From assembly GCA_003427395.1 (NCBI GenBank), contig BFEA01000301.1, positions 1,312,579 to 1,374,934 on the forward strand: a DNA stretch of 62,356 nucleotides, read 5' to 3'. The position numbers were made by a program, and so were the translations under genes. Of this stretch, positions 1 to 10,229 are shown piece by piece. The notes beneath the pieces are model-generated. The model ran no database searches and was not told where the DNA came from. It saw nothing but the letters and a program-made list of their open reading frames with translations. This stretch comes from Chara braunii (taxonomy: Eukaryota; Streptophyta; Charophyceae; Charales; Characeae). How positions within the stretch are numbered: position 1 is the first letter of the stretch; every line of letters begins with the position of its first letter.

Positions 1-59
1 CGGGGCCGGGTGTGCCCACACCTGACTCCCGGGACCCCCGTCGGGGCTTCGGGGCCGGG

Positions 60-129
60 GGTTGACAACCCTGCCAGAAACTGACGAATGATTACTGTTG
101 CGACTTCGAATGGCACGCAGTAGCCAACT
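60..129. repeat. 72-bp palindromic element, degenerate copy 1
   Basis: The right arm is TGGCACGCAGTAGCCAAC at 111-128. It is the reverse complement of the arm found in six other copies in this window. The left arm, near 60-76, is weaker and lacks about two bases. It lies about 190 bp upstream of the first gene model. The call rests mainly on the right arm and the spacing. Positions 1-59 before it are GC-rich edge sequence with nothing recognisable. Confidence 0.5.
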
Positions 130-232
130 TGGGAACAGACACGCAGACACACGCACAGACCATTCATACACACACATCCATAGACATATACACAAAGACA
201 CACAGACATCCACATAGGTTCATACATAGATG

Positions 233-256
233 CCACACACACACACACACACACAC
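233..256. repeat. (CA)n microsatellite
   Basis: An uninterrupted CA dinucleotide run. It follows about 100 bp of imperfect ACACA-rich sequence (130-232) and sits about 65 bp upstream of the first possible start codon of gene 1. Confidence 0.9.
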
Positions 257-322
257 GTCGATGATGTCTTTGTGCGTTTCCGCTGGCAGAGAGAAGAGGA
301 CGAAAGACAAACCGTACACATC

Positions 323-1866
323 ATGTCGATGTCAGTAGCACAGGTGGAGGCTGGTCTTGCAGAGGTAATGAACTATGCAAAGGAGGGCGTCCACTAAAAC
401 GGTGACAGCGAGTTGTCTTTGCTTCAGGACAGGGTGCCGAGGTATTTCATAGTCGCTGTGGATATGAGATCCACAATCATGGCAAACGGCGAAGGCTGTG
501 TCAAAGCACGAACACTCTTGCAATGCTTCAGAGAGTCACCACATGTACGTGTGGACAACGATATGGAAGACAGTGCATACAGTCTAAAAGGAGTGGTCCA
601 GTGGATCTGCACCGAAGGGATGTGCGAAGAAGGAGATGTGGATATGACAATGCAACAGACAGGGGGGGCATATACACCTGCAAACTTGGGCAAGTTGCGG
701 GGCACTCTCGCACGGAATGAGGGAATGCTGGTTGATGGGTCGAAGGACGAGTTGAAGAGTGGTGCTGCAGAAATATTGGTGTCGTCCATAATGAAGGACA
801 TTACACAAACACCGCCAGAAGACTTTCAAGATATTCTTGTCATTGTCGTAGATGGTGTGGAATATATTCTGCTGGATCAACTTGTGGACTTCATGAAAAA
901 GAGTGACGACGACAGGGGTTGCACGAAGTGACAGAGTTTCCACTGCAGGGTCAAGATCTGATAGAATTTGTGCCAGCAATAACAGAAGACAACATCATAT
1001 CTGGTAGACCGTTGTGGGGGGAGTTGTTATCAGCTGCTTTGGAGCGGCTCGGTCTTGCAAACTGCGATGTTGAGAGACAAAGAGAAAGAGAAGAAGGGTG
1101 GAAGGTGACGGCCACGGAAACAAATTTAGCAATCATTCCAGACAATGGACAGACATCAGCAGCACAAGAATCAATAACGAGTATGGCAGTCGATGCGCCT
1201 CCCATGCAGACAGCAACGAGAGAGCAGCTAATGTGTTGCGATATCTTCAATGCTTTCACAATGGAGAAAGAACAATGTGATCATGGATTTGAAGAGGCCG
1301 ATTTGCCAAGTTGTTGTGCACAGCATACAGACATTGCAGAAGAAGAAGATGAAGAAGAGGATGAGGGGGCATCATCTTTTGACGTGGAAGTGAGCGGCAG
1401 CGATGTCAGCAACGATGAGGAAAACGAGGAACATGATGTATACTATGATTTGAAGGCTGCGGGTGGACAAGTGACAAAAGGGTGGGCACATGCAATTCTG
1501 AGGTTGGCACGTACTTTTCCCGATCCTCACAAAGTGCTGCGTGTTGTGATGAAGGGGGCAACACCAGATGGTGCACTACAGTATGCCGCAGTGACCAGCA
1601 TAATGAAATCATGCAACAAGGGGAAAAAGTGGTCACGTGTTGGCAAGGGATGGTTTGTTCTGGTCAATAGAGAGGTTGTGCTAGCAACGTCACTGACATG
1701 GGGAGTCAACCTGAGTTGCCTCATACACGGCGCAATGGCGACAGTTTGGGGAGAGACATTACACCCCGACTTGTCAACAGGAGACACAATAGTTAGTGTT
1801 CGGCCACGGCAGCGACCTGAAACACACCCACACACCACGACAGATCATGTTAGACATCACGGATGA
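323..1866 (+). CDS. Unrecognised three-exon gene with acidic central region
   Basis: Function not recognised. Proposed exons are 323-364, 428-883 and 949-1866, giving about 471 residues. The introns are 63 and 65 nt; both are GT-AG and join in frame. ATG at 323 opens a 14-codon exon ending in GCAGAG before GTAATG; the acceptor is GCTTCAG at 427. The second junction (donor at 884, acceptor CTGCAG at 948) is less certain. Without it there are two overlapping frames, 413-931 and 919-1866. Exon 3 has a Glu/Asp-rich stretch (about 1336-1440), then a basic/hydrophobic C-terminal part containing KGWAHAILRLARTFPD. It lies just upstream of the Plavaka pseudogene and between two 72-bp palindromes. It could be a host gene or an accessory ORF of a transposon. 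The splice logic is seen in the sequence; expression is unknown. Confidence 0.4.
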
Positions 1867-1930
1867 TGACAGACATGCATCCCTCAACCTGTACATCCCT
1901 TTATGTTTGCCTCAATTTCAACGACGCTCG

Positions 1931-2002
1931 GGTTCACTACTGCGTGCCATATCAGTGTCCACCGGTGCTGTTTGTTGTCGTTTTGGCCCGCACTAGTGAA
2001 CC
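1931..2002. repeat. 72-bp palindromic element, copy 2
   Basis: The left arm GGTTCACTACTGCGTGCCA (1931-1949) and the reverse complement of the right arm (1984-2002) match at 17 of 19 positions, separated by a 34-bp loop. It lies 64 bp after the stop of gene 1 and is followed at once by T and CT runs. This is one of the best-preserved copies. Confidence 0.85.
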
Positions 2003-2013
2003 TTTTTTTTTTC

Positions 2014-2045
<32 letters not shown>

Positions 2046-2046
2046 C
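2003..2046. repeat. T-run, (CT)n and (TA)n microsatellite
   Basis: A T-run, then CT repeats, then a short TA run, directly abutting palindromic element copy 2. The same palindrome-then-CT arrangement recurs at 5899 and, after a 9-bp gap, at 9656. Confidence 0.85.
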
Positions 2047-2824
2047 TTTCTCTCTCTTTCTCATATGTCGAGTTATAGCTATATTAGAACCGCTACATCC
2101 ACCTGCGGGTTACATTTAATGTTGCCTGTTGTTTGCCTCTCCAAGAGAGAGAGAGTTCACTACAGCGTGCAGACACCGGATTTAACAATATTTCAATCAT
2201 TTGATGATTGTTACGATGTATGTCATAATTTGTTGCCTTTTGGAGTACGTGAGACACATCAGGCACCCTGTGATGACCAATGTGTGTATGTTGTGTTTTT
2301 TTTTTATATTCTCTGTAATTTAAATTCAAATGTAGTAGGTTGTGAAATGTTTTGGAAGTTTGTGCGGAGGTCGGCTGAGGTGCCGAGGTGCAATCATTTT
2401 CATGCGGATATGGAAAACACATACCACATTCACAAACGTCGTGGATGGATAGTTACGAACTTGGCCAGCCGCAAAACTGTGGTGATGAATGTTGTGTCAT
2501 ATATTGTGCACCATGCATAAGTCGTTGCCTCTTCGTGCACAACCATAGAACCTGTCATGGCATATAAATTATTGTGTCGCACGGTTGACTACTAATCTTT
2601 GTCAATTGGGATAAGCAACACATACCATTCGTACCAAAAACGGCAATCAATACTCCCTCTCTATCTTTTTCTCACAGAGAAGAGGATGTGCGACACTTAC
2701 ACAATATAACAAAATGTGCTCTGCAACTTTTAATTCTAACGACCTGAACCAATCTAAAAAATGATAATGAAAACACTGTCCGCACCGCTCTGTTTGTTTT
2801 TGGAATGCTGTGCGTGCACAAAAA
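2047..2824. other. Spacer without supported gene
   Basis: No coding region can be defended. A solo arm of the 72-bp palindrome, AGTTCACTACAGCGTGCAG, starts near 2154, but no partner arm lies at the expected distance. The open frame running to 2520 has codon use and composition typical of non-coding repeats. Confidence 0.5.
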
Positions 2825-5559
2825 ATGAACAGTGGTCCACGGGTGTGTGACTGTGGTAGACCTTTCATGTCATTACGAACTTTGAACTCACATCGTGCAA
2901 GGGCATGCCCGGCCGTGGCGGACGAAAGAACACATGGCCAGGAGATGGGTGTGGTCGATGACGCCGGAGCATCAAATATAGGTGCAGTGAATCTCGTGAG
3001 CGATGAGAGTGAGGACGTCGGGGCTCCCGGGAATGTAGATGGCGAGGGCGGGACATTCGAAGAGCAGCAACCGCAGCCTGTCGAATCTTTTGACAGCTCT
3101 TGCAAGCTGGCGACACTGATTTTCTTCGTCAGGGGCGGCGTTGGTATGTCGCAGAGCGACATAGATGCTCTCTTGTTACTTCTCACGGACTCCAGATTTT
3201 GCACGAGAGACATTGTGTATCGTAATAGTCGAGAGTGTTTGACATGGGCAGGGAGTCTAGCAGACGCTGCTGGACGGAAAGAGTTGGATCTACGTTGTGA
3301 CGATTGACCATGGGATGCGCACTCCATCTTCTGGCACCGCGACTGGCGAACGACATTTCGGTCGATTTTTCCTATCACATTACAGAAATGCGAGATGGTG
3401 TCTTCTCTAGAAGTGTCTCTGCCGTCAGAGCACCTCAGTATATCCGGCCCACGCAGTGGGGCACTAAGTTATCACATCCAGTCGATCATTCGAGCGGACA
3501 AAGGCGTGGACGAGAATGGTAATCCACGTTATGTTATCCCTCTTTCATTGTATTCCGAAAAGACACATACAGACGATCGTAAAAAACATACGGCGTACCC
3601 TCTGATGATGTCAATATGGCGCACCCTCTGATGATGTCACTAGCCGACCACGCATCCGAAGCCACACTGCTGGCCTATCTTCCTATGCTTCCGCGTGACA
3701 AAGGATGGGGTCCGCAGTCCACCGCATTCAAAAAGCGAAAGGCCATCATTTTGCACAAGGCCCTTTCAGTGGTGTTGCAGTCTGCGAAGGAGGCATCTCA
3801 TGACGGAATAATGATACCGACAACGTGATTCGGGAATATAGTTGTCCACCCTTTCCTCCTCAACTATATCCAGGACTACCCAGAACGATGTGTGATTACA
3901 ACTGTGAAGTTTGGTGTATGTCCGACATGCACCGTGTCCAAAAACGATTTTGATGTCATAGCCGATTTCACAGACTGTAGGAGATCACAGACGCTGGAAA
4001 CACACCTCACAACAGATGTGTTCATCGTCGACGACATCGATGTTCGCCGTGCAACGGAAGCACGAATGTCGGAGTTGAACATGCATAGGCATGTTCAACA
4101 GAACGGCCTTTGGGGGTTGTACAGGGGCCCCAATAGTGATGATCCTCAACTAGACTACCACCTGGCATTGCAACCAGACTGTATGCACACAATCGAGCAC
4201 GGCATATTCCTGCACATGATTGACATATTCAGGACCGCAGCCTTTGAGAAGTTGCCGCACTTACCGCAAATAGAGATTCTGAAGGAACTAGATGCAAGGT
4301 TACAAAGCATTAGTGAGAGATGCACGCGAACATACCCCCAACTTGTGTTGCCTGTGGCCACTGGCAACGACTTTTTTTCGAGGGAGGGACGGTTCGAGGC
4401 GAAACAAAACCGGTCTGTGATGACAGTGTGCGTGTTCCTTATTCCTAATATTATACCGCACTCGACAGACAAGGGCATTACCGTTTGTTTTGTGAAACTG
4501 ATGGAAATGTACATACGAGTGTTTCGGTGTACAACACACAGTCGTGCTTCGCTCGATGAATGCGATGCTTTGATCATGGACTTCGTAACGACCATCAAAG
4601 GAAAATTGGAAAAATATCAACCATCAACATGAAAACTCCCCACGTTGCACGATCTCATGCATCTGACAACGTGTATTGAGCGATCCGGTGTCCCCGACAC
4701 CTTCGCGGCAGATGTTTGGGAGCATCACCACAGGAAATTCTGCAAACAGCCATACCTGTCATCAAACAAGCGGAAAGTTTCAACCCCCATGGTAAACCAT
4801 GTGCGGCGGTCATTGGCGTTGCGACAAGAGATCGGGATCGTGAGGAAACAGAGGAAGAGAACGGTTGAGAACCGGTCGTCCGTGACAGATTGTATGGCCA
4901 CCGGAATGAACACCCTCGCACTACGCGACACGACAATGCTTCAACTGCAGTGGTTCGACATCGATGACGAGTACATACGCGAGGGAGAATGCATTGACAA
5001 CCATGCGTGTAAGATACTCGAAGAGTTTCCTTGCAGATGCGATTTTCGACTTGCGCTTACGACATACATGGTGGAGAATGGTTGTCAACCTCCTTCTGGC
5101 GACCTGCTTATACACACACGGACACACCTGGCCATCGCTTGCGTACAGGACGGAACAAACAGGGGCACACTTGTTCAAATTGCAAGAGCGTCGCTACAGT
5201 TCTAAGGGAGACCAGTGCACAGTGACGTCGCAATTAGAGCAGGCAACGAACGCACATGGTTTGCATCAGTAGCCATGTTTTTTGTTGTGGACGCACCCGC
5301 GGACAGCGGTAATATGAAACACAACTGCGGATTTGTGAAATGGTACAAGGAGGTCGACAGTGAACGGCAACACATGACAGGTTGCAGGAAATTGAAATGG
5401 GAGAAGTTGAATGGACATCAACACAGTATCGTCGTTTCAACCGACACTACTGTAGACGTAATTCACATTGTTCCGCGCTTTTCTAAACCACAATTGGGAT
5501 CGAAGCAGCATGCAAAACAGCGTGAGGACTGTTTTTATTTGAACAAGTACATATTGTAA
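2825..5559 (+). pseudogene. Plavaka-type (KDZ/CACTA-related) transposase, decayed
   Basis: A DDE transposase of a cut-and-paste DNA transposon. The N-terminus from ATG 2825 has a zinc-finger-like CDCGRPF...LNSHRARAC. Later come YSEKTH (3551), a duplicated YPLMMS block followed by TLLAYLP, YIQDYPERC before a CX2C pair (3919/3928), then PDCMHTIEHGIFLHMID (near 4177), WEHHHRKFCKQPY (4717) and a C-terminal FYLNKYIL. That order and spacing are characteristic of Plavaka transposases, which are about 900 residues long; about 905 codons span this interval. The copy is dead: in-frame TGA at 3305, 3826 and 4630, TAA at 5203, and a -1 shift at 3592-3639. Family members usually have SDKT where this copy has SEKT (GAA at 3557), so a catalytic Asp may be lost. 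No clear terminal inverted repeats were found. Family assignment is from motif memory; a profile search would settle it. Confidence 0.75.
3592..3639 (+). repeat. 26-bp-period micro-duplication causing a frameshift
   Basis: A 22-bp segment (3592-3613) recurs at 3618-3639 with one T/C difference. The 26-bp offset is not a multiple of three and moves the transposase frame by one base. It explains why the SEKT and TLLAYLP motifs lie in different frames. Confidence 0.8.
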
Positions 5560-5593
5560 AAGAAACAAATGCAAACCAAGTTTCTATGTTTGC

Positions 5594-5596
<3 letters not shown>

Positions 5597-5655
<59 letters not shown>

Positions 5656-5656
5656 T
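5597..5656. repeat. (GA)n microsatellite
   Basis: A nearly pure GA run with one AAAG interruption, 37 bp after the end of the transposase pseudogene. Any open frame through it is composition only. Confidence 0.95.
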
Positions 5657-5827
5657 GTTTCTATCTGTCGTTGCCACGAGACAATCATGTTGTTTCTTCC
5701 GAAGTATAGGGGAACAAGAGAGGACATTAATCTCTTTCTTTCCGTTATTTGTTGAGAAATATCATGTCAAATGTGGCCAAGCTTATGAAGCGGTGAAAAC
5801 CACATGCGAGACGAAAGTGTCCCCAAA

Positions 5828-5899
5828 AGTTCGCTACTGCGTGACATTTACGTGGTCAACAGTGATAGTCGTTTTAGTTTTGGCATGTAGTACCCAACC
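5828..5899. repeat. 72-bp palindromic element, copy 3
   Basis: The left arm AGTTCGCTACTGCGTGACA (5828-5846) pairs with TGGCATGTAGTACCCAACC (5881-5899) at about 13 of 19 positions. It has the same total length as the other copies and is followed directly by CT repeats. It is more decayed than copy 2. Confidence 0.7.
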
Positions 5900-5933
5900 T
5901 CTCTCTCTCTCTCGCTCTCTCTCTCTCTCTCCC
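5899..5933. repeat. (CT)n microsatellite
   Basis: A CT run broken by one CG, immediately downstream of palindromic copy 3. Confidence 0.9.
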
Positions 5934-6497
5934 TCCGAACTATCCTATAAAAACGATTTGAAGTTGTTAAAAAAAATAACGAATCGTCTGTGTCATTCCA
6001 ATTTGACCGACACATGTGAACAGGAACAGAAACTTACGACGTCGCGCAGCGTTCGGGAAGGAGCGACACAGAACACTGAACAACAGGGTGCAGGTAAGAG
6101 AAGCCGAGCGAGGATCACAAAGTCACAAAAAAGTAACACATGTGATGACGACGCGAAGTGCTCATATGTGGGTACGGAATCGGTCATCGGTCCAAGGATG
6201 GAAAATAAAGACGAACAGCACCGTAGAGAGGTGGCAAGCGAACCGTTGTTGCCATTGACCAGTGAGAGGTCAGCAAAGAAGTGACAGAAAATGTTGAGGG
6301 ACCCTTGGTACTCAGAAATGTACGATATAATGACAGAGGGTGAAACAAAGTCTCCCCAGTTGATAATCGAAGCACTAAGGGAAAAGTGAAAGTCGGGGAC
6401 ATGACGAGAACGAGAGAAGAGCAGACTGACATTAATGATGACGACGAATTGACCGTTGGTTTGACCGTTGAGGTCGTCAAAGGACGATGCGAGGAAA
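5934..6497. other. Spacer without supported gene
   Basis: Open frames run through this stretch, but none shows a recognisable domain or a convincing start. It separates two palindromic copies. Confidence 0.5.
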
Positions 6498-6569
6498 GTT
6501 CACTACTGCGGGTATTTGTTACATAAGAACCGGTGGCTTCACCAGTTGATTGACCCGCAGTAGCCAACC
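6498..6569. repeat. 72-bp palindromic element, copy 4
   Basis: The arms share a perfect CTACTGCGGGT core (6503-6513 on the left; ACCCGCAGTAG in the right arm at 6553-6563). The right arm ends TAGCCAACC. It lies about 370 bp upstream of the second gene model. Confidence 0.8.
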
Positions 6570-6744
6570 TTCTCGCGGTGATGGTCGGGGACATGTTCGA
6601 AGTTTTTCTTTGCTCACTATTTTTTTGTGATTGTGACTATGCGAACCCGTGCCGCCTGACAATACGGATACAGTTATTCTGACGCACAAAGAGGTTGGTA
6701 ACTTAAATGACGTCGCAGTATCAACAGTAAGATCTTGGTAGTGC

Positions 6745-6765
6745 CTCTCTCTCTCTCTCTCTGCG

Positions 6766-6821
<56 letters not shown>

Positions 6822-6912
6822 CCCACCTCACATTGCCAACAACCGTTTTCTTTTTTCTTCTTCTTCTTCTTCTTCTTCTTCTTCTTCTTCTCTCTCTCTC
6901 TCTCTCTCTCTC
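6745..6912. repeat. (CT)n - (CTT)n - (CT)n microsatellite block
   Basis: Three runs: CT at 6745-6815, CTT at about 6856-6888 and CT again to 6912. This is a long polypyrimidine tract just upstream of the start of the second gene model; a promoter role is possible but not shown. Confidence 0.95.
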
Positions 6913-6939
6913 AATGCGGCCATTACACTTCATGGGTGT

Positions 6940-8545
6940 ATGGATCGACGTACGATATTGCTAACACAGTTATTGTTCGTATTCCACTATGATGTATGTG
7001 GGGAAAAAATGGTCATCGCTCCAAAGCCAAAATACGAGGATCTCTGCAGGTCTTTGAAGGGCGTGGGAAAGAAGGACAAAAGGAGGAAGAAATGCAAGGC
7101 TGATAAGAAAAAAAAAAGGAGAGACCATCGCAGAAGCAGATCCCAGAATGCAAAAACTGAGCGGAACAGCAGCCGCAGAAACGAATCAAAAGTTTCTCTC
7201 CCATCAAGTCAGAGGGGGATTTCAAAGCTGAAAGAACGCAATGAGTCACCCCCTGCGACTCGTGCCCCATGGAACCGTGCTAGCGGCGTCGAGAACCGTC
7301 CACCCAAGGCCCCCGATAAGAGGTCGCGAAAATACGGAATGTCAAAGGTGCACCACAGGACAAAGAAGAGAATCACATACAAAAAGGATAGAATGGTGGA
7401 GATGATCGATCTGAGAGCCTCGGACGATGTGGACATCGCGGCCCGAGAGAAAGCAAAAGAGGAACACGACCAGTCCATATCAGAAAAGTCTGACGGGGAG
7501 GAGAACGAGGCAACAAGTGACGACGGAGGTGACACTCAAACTTCCGACGGACATTTTCGCGACACTCACGACGCTGATGACCAGGACGGCAGGAGCAGCG
7601 ACGGCACAACGCAGGACGAGGTCGGTGACGGGGCAGGCGAAGACGACAGAAGCGCGGACGGAAGAGGGAGTTCCCCATCTCCGAGAAAAACGCGACGCAC
7701 GAGGGAACCCGAAAGTGGCGGCGAGGGAGGCGCAGCCGACGCGCCCTCCATTGACAGACAACTAGTGAGGCACGACAACGCAGTTAAAAAAGGTAAACAA
7801 AATGTCTTGAAATTGCTCCTCTTGCATAACGATTACGTGGTGACGGCGCAAAGCGATGACATTTCCTTATTGCGAGGTTGTCGCTCTGATGAACTTACAG
7901 TTGAAACAGGCTGTCGAATTTGGCAGGTGCGAAAATGCGTGCGAAATGCGGAGTTCTTAATATTATTCTGTGCGTTGTAATGTGTGTCTTCCAGCAGATG
8001 GCACAGACTCGCAAAGAAAAGTGTGCGCGAGCAGGGAAGGACAACAACAAGGCAATCAAGAAAGCGGCGTATTCTCGAAGAAAATGAAGGACAGACTGTT
8101 CCGGGCGGTCGCAAAAGCCTTTGCGTTATCAGCAGCAAAGGACGCAACTCTGTACCCAACAGAGGATGAATTTTTCACGGCGCTGCAAACAATGGTCAAA
8201 CTGATAGGCGAGAACGCCGAGGAAGGACTGCGATCACACGTAGCAGAGTGCGGGATTCGAGCAGTCATAGGGGAGTGCCAAAGAATGATGACAACCGTGT
8301 GTGGAGAGATAACATGGCAACTGAAACATTGGTTCTGGGCTGAAAAAGGGATCCCGCTTGTACGATCGCAAGAAACAGATCACCAGCTCCCTACTTGCAA
8401 CAAGATGCGAGCAGAGATGAAGGAAAACAAAACGTGGAGACGGAGCGGCAACGATCCTTGGGGCGCCCCAGCCTTCAAGACGACACTCTCCAAGGTTTTC
8501 CAGATGAGGAGGGGCGGCGTAAACCTTAGCGTGACCCTGCAGTAA
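6940..8545 (+). CDS. Unrecognised two-exon gene with a basic then acidic low-complexity half
   Basis: Function not recognised. Exon 1 runs from ATG 6940 (alternative ATG 7009) to 7792. The intron is 7793-7994, with donor AG|GTAAAC and acceptor TTCCAG. Exon 2 runs to TAA at 8545. The spliced frame is open for about 467 residues. The acceptor is a CAGCAG (NAGNAG) pair, so 7997 works equally well in frame and would remove or add one residue. Exon 1 is Lys/Arg/Ser-rich at first (KKDKRRKKCKADKKKKRR, about 7066-7120), like a nuclear or nucleic-acid-binding segment, then strongly acidic with many Asp and Gly. Exon 2 is better-mixed sequence containing FFTALQTMVKLIGENAEEG. The same frame reopens after the TAA (8546-8893), so the gene may originally have been longer. 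Host gene or transposon accessory ORF cannot be decided. Confidence 0.45.
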
Positions 8546-8560
8546 CTGGCTTTTGCAGAG

Positions 8561-8893
8561 ATGGTTCTGCAATATGAAATCGAGCAGACAACAAAGACCA
8601 CCAGAGCGGCGGAGCAAATAGGAAAATTGATCTCTATAAAGCAGGACATCACATCATCTGTCCGCAGCCGGGATACAGTCATGAGTTTTTCGATCTTCAA
8701 GCTGTACCGTGCCGTATCTTTTGCTGAGAAGGCTGCTGCGCTATTTCGAGTTGGCGTGCCCTCTGTCCACAGGAGTGGGCCACACAACACAACAATAACG
8801 GATGACGATTTCGACCTGGAATTCATTGCACCGCAGCATGAGAGAAGCAGAGACGGGGAGAGAGATACAGAAAGTCTGTACGCCAGACCTTGA
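8561..8893 (+). pseudogene. In-frame continuation after the second gene's stop
   Basis: This frame is in register with exon 2 of the gene ending at 8545 and is open for 110 codons. It has normal amino-acid mixing (for example KLYRAVSFAEKAAALFRVGV). Either the TAA at 8543-8545 is a premature stop, or an unrecognised intron bridges it. The nearby GTAAAC...TTTTGCAG pair is only 40 bp long and puts the reading frame out, so I did not accept it. Confidence 0.3.
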
Positions 8894-9014
8894 ACAGCGG
8901 GGGGTGGGGGGGAGGGGGAGAGGGGTGGTGAAAAAAATAGTGTGAATCAGAAGGTTCATTATGGAATCTGTGAATCAGAAGGTTCATTACACAAGGTCAC
9001 GGTCATTCCATGGG

Positions 9015-9017
9015 AGG

Positions 9018-9078
<61 letters not shown>
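9015..9078. repeat. (GA)n microsatellite
   Basis: A GA run with two AAAG interruptions, downstream of the second gene and upstream of the triple palindrome array. Confidence 0.95.
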
Positions 9079-9083
<5 letters not shown>

Positions 9084-9239
9084 CTGAACCATAGCACTTG
9101 AACAGTCACTTTACAACATATGGTCTGTTATTTATGATACACAATTATACAATCCCTTGTAATGGTCATCTTTGTGTGATTGGTCATAGAGCGACTATGT
9201 TATGAAAAAAACACCATCCGTGGTTGTCATCATCATAGA

Positions 9240-9646
9240 GGTTGGTTAGTGCGTGTCACTCTCTCTCTCATGCCACCATGTTGCTAAATTTGTGTCACGC
9301 NGTAGTGAACCNTGCTTGTAGCAGGCCATCTCAGCATTTAATCGAGGCTCCCACACGCGTCCGTCCATAGAATGAAGTACGACAATCCTACAGACTCGAA
9401 AAGGAAGGTTGGCTACTGCGTGTCACTCTCTCTCACGAACTACCATTTTGGTAAATTTGTGTGACGCAGTAGTGAACCGTGCTTGTAGCAGGGCAACTCA
9501 GCATTTAATCGACGCGCCCTCACGCGTCCATCAACAAAATGAAATACTGCAATCCAGCACCAATAAAAAACAAAGGTTGGCTACTACGGGCCAATGTATG
9601 TCTCGCACCGCCATGTTGGTGAATTTGTGTCACGCAGTAGTGAACC
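9240..9646. repeat. Three tandem copies of a ~168-bp unit, each carrying the 72-bp palindrome
   Basis: Palindromes occupy 9240-9311, 9407-9478 and 9575-9646, all 72 bp, at 167- and 168-bp spacing. Each begins GGTTGG(C/T)TA and ends GTAGTGAACC, with arms of about 20 nt. The intervening ~95 bp are also alike (for example GCATTTAATCGA, ACGCGTCC and AATCC). The unit is satellite-like and carries the interspersed palindrome. A CT run (about 9656-9693) follows the last copy. Confidence 0.85.
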
Positions 9647-9654
9647 CTACTTCC

Positions 9655-9655
<1 letters not shown>

Positions 9656-9693
<38 letters not shown>
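9656..9693. repeat. (CT)n microsatellite
   Basis: A pure CT run, 9 bp after the third tandem palindrome. Confidence 0.95.
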
Positions 9694-9697
<4 letters not shown>

Positions 9698-9898
9698 CCT
9701 CTCTCTTTATCTTCAGTCATTGTGATCGTTGCATGTCAAGAGTACTGAAAGACTCAACGATTGACATTTGCGAAGGAGCATATCATATCGTGCAGCAGGA
9801 GAAAATGACTGGAAGAAACGGTGAAAACCGACGACATGAGCCAAAAATAACGATTTTTTTCCCATACACAGAACGTAACGTTCTACGAAAGGTGAACA

Positions 9899-10060
9899 CG
9901 TTTTCAACACGTTTCAACAAGTTTTCAACACGTTTCAACACGTTCTTAACACGTTCCAACAAGTTATTCACAAGTCTTCAACAAGTTTTCAACAAGTTGT
10001 CAACAAATGGTCAACAGATGGACCAACATCCTATCAACAAATGGACCAACAGATGGACAC
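9899..10060. repeat. 10-11-bp minisatellite, unit like GTTTTCAACAA
   Basis: More than eleven imperfect units of TTTCAACA(A/C)G type in a row, drifting into ATGGTCAACAGATGGACCAACA at the 3' end. Because the period is mostly 11 bp, all frames are open and yield repetitive peptides; these are not evidence of a gene. Confidence 0.8.
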
Positions 10061-10229
10061 ACCAGTTTCAGTGAGCCCAATGTTTGGTCAGCGTTGGTTT
10101 CCTTCACTTTTGGTGGAACACATGACCCCCCCCCTGCCAAACAATTTATAAACAAAGTTCCAACGGTTGAAATGTGGTGTCCACACGTGATCATCCTGCA
10201 AGAAAATTTGCCACAATTTTTCTGTTGTG

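Noticed and set aside
3305-5205. In-frame TGA codons in the transposase as evidence of stop-codon reassignment or readthrough
   Set aside because: TAA and TAG also interrupt reading frames in the window, a frameshift is present, and conserved residues are lost; pseudogene decay is simpler.
5586-6993. Open frames through GA, CT and CTT runs
   Set aside because: Ser/Leu, Arg/Glu or Phe runs come directly from microsatellites.
8519-8558. A 40-bp intron bridging the stop of the second gene
   Set aside because: Too short for plant introns and it would put exon 3 in the wrong frame.
9240-9646. CRISPR-like repeats with spacers
   Set aside because: Spacers between the palindromes are similar to each other, so it is a tandem satellite.
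9733-10074. Open frames through the TTTCAACAAG minisatellite, giving a repetitive heptad-like peptide
   Set aside because: The mostly 11-bp unit keeps every frame open; no start context or homologue supports translation.
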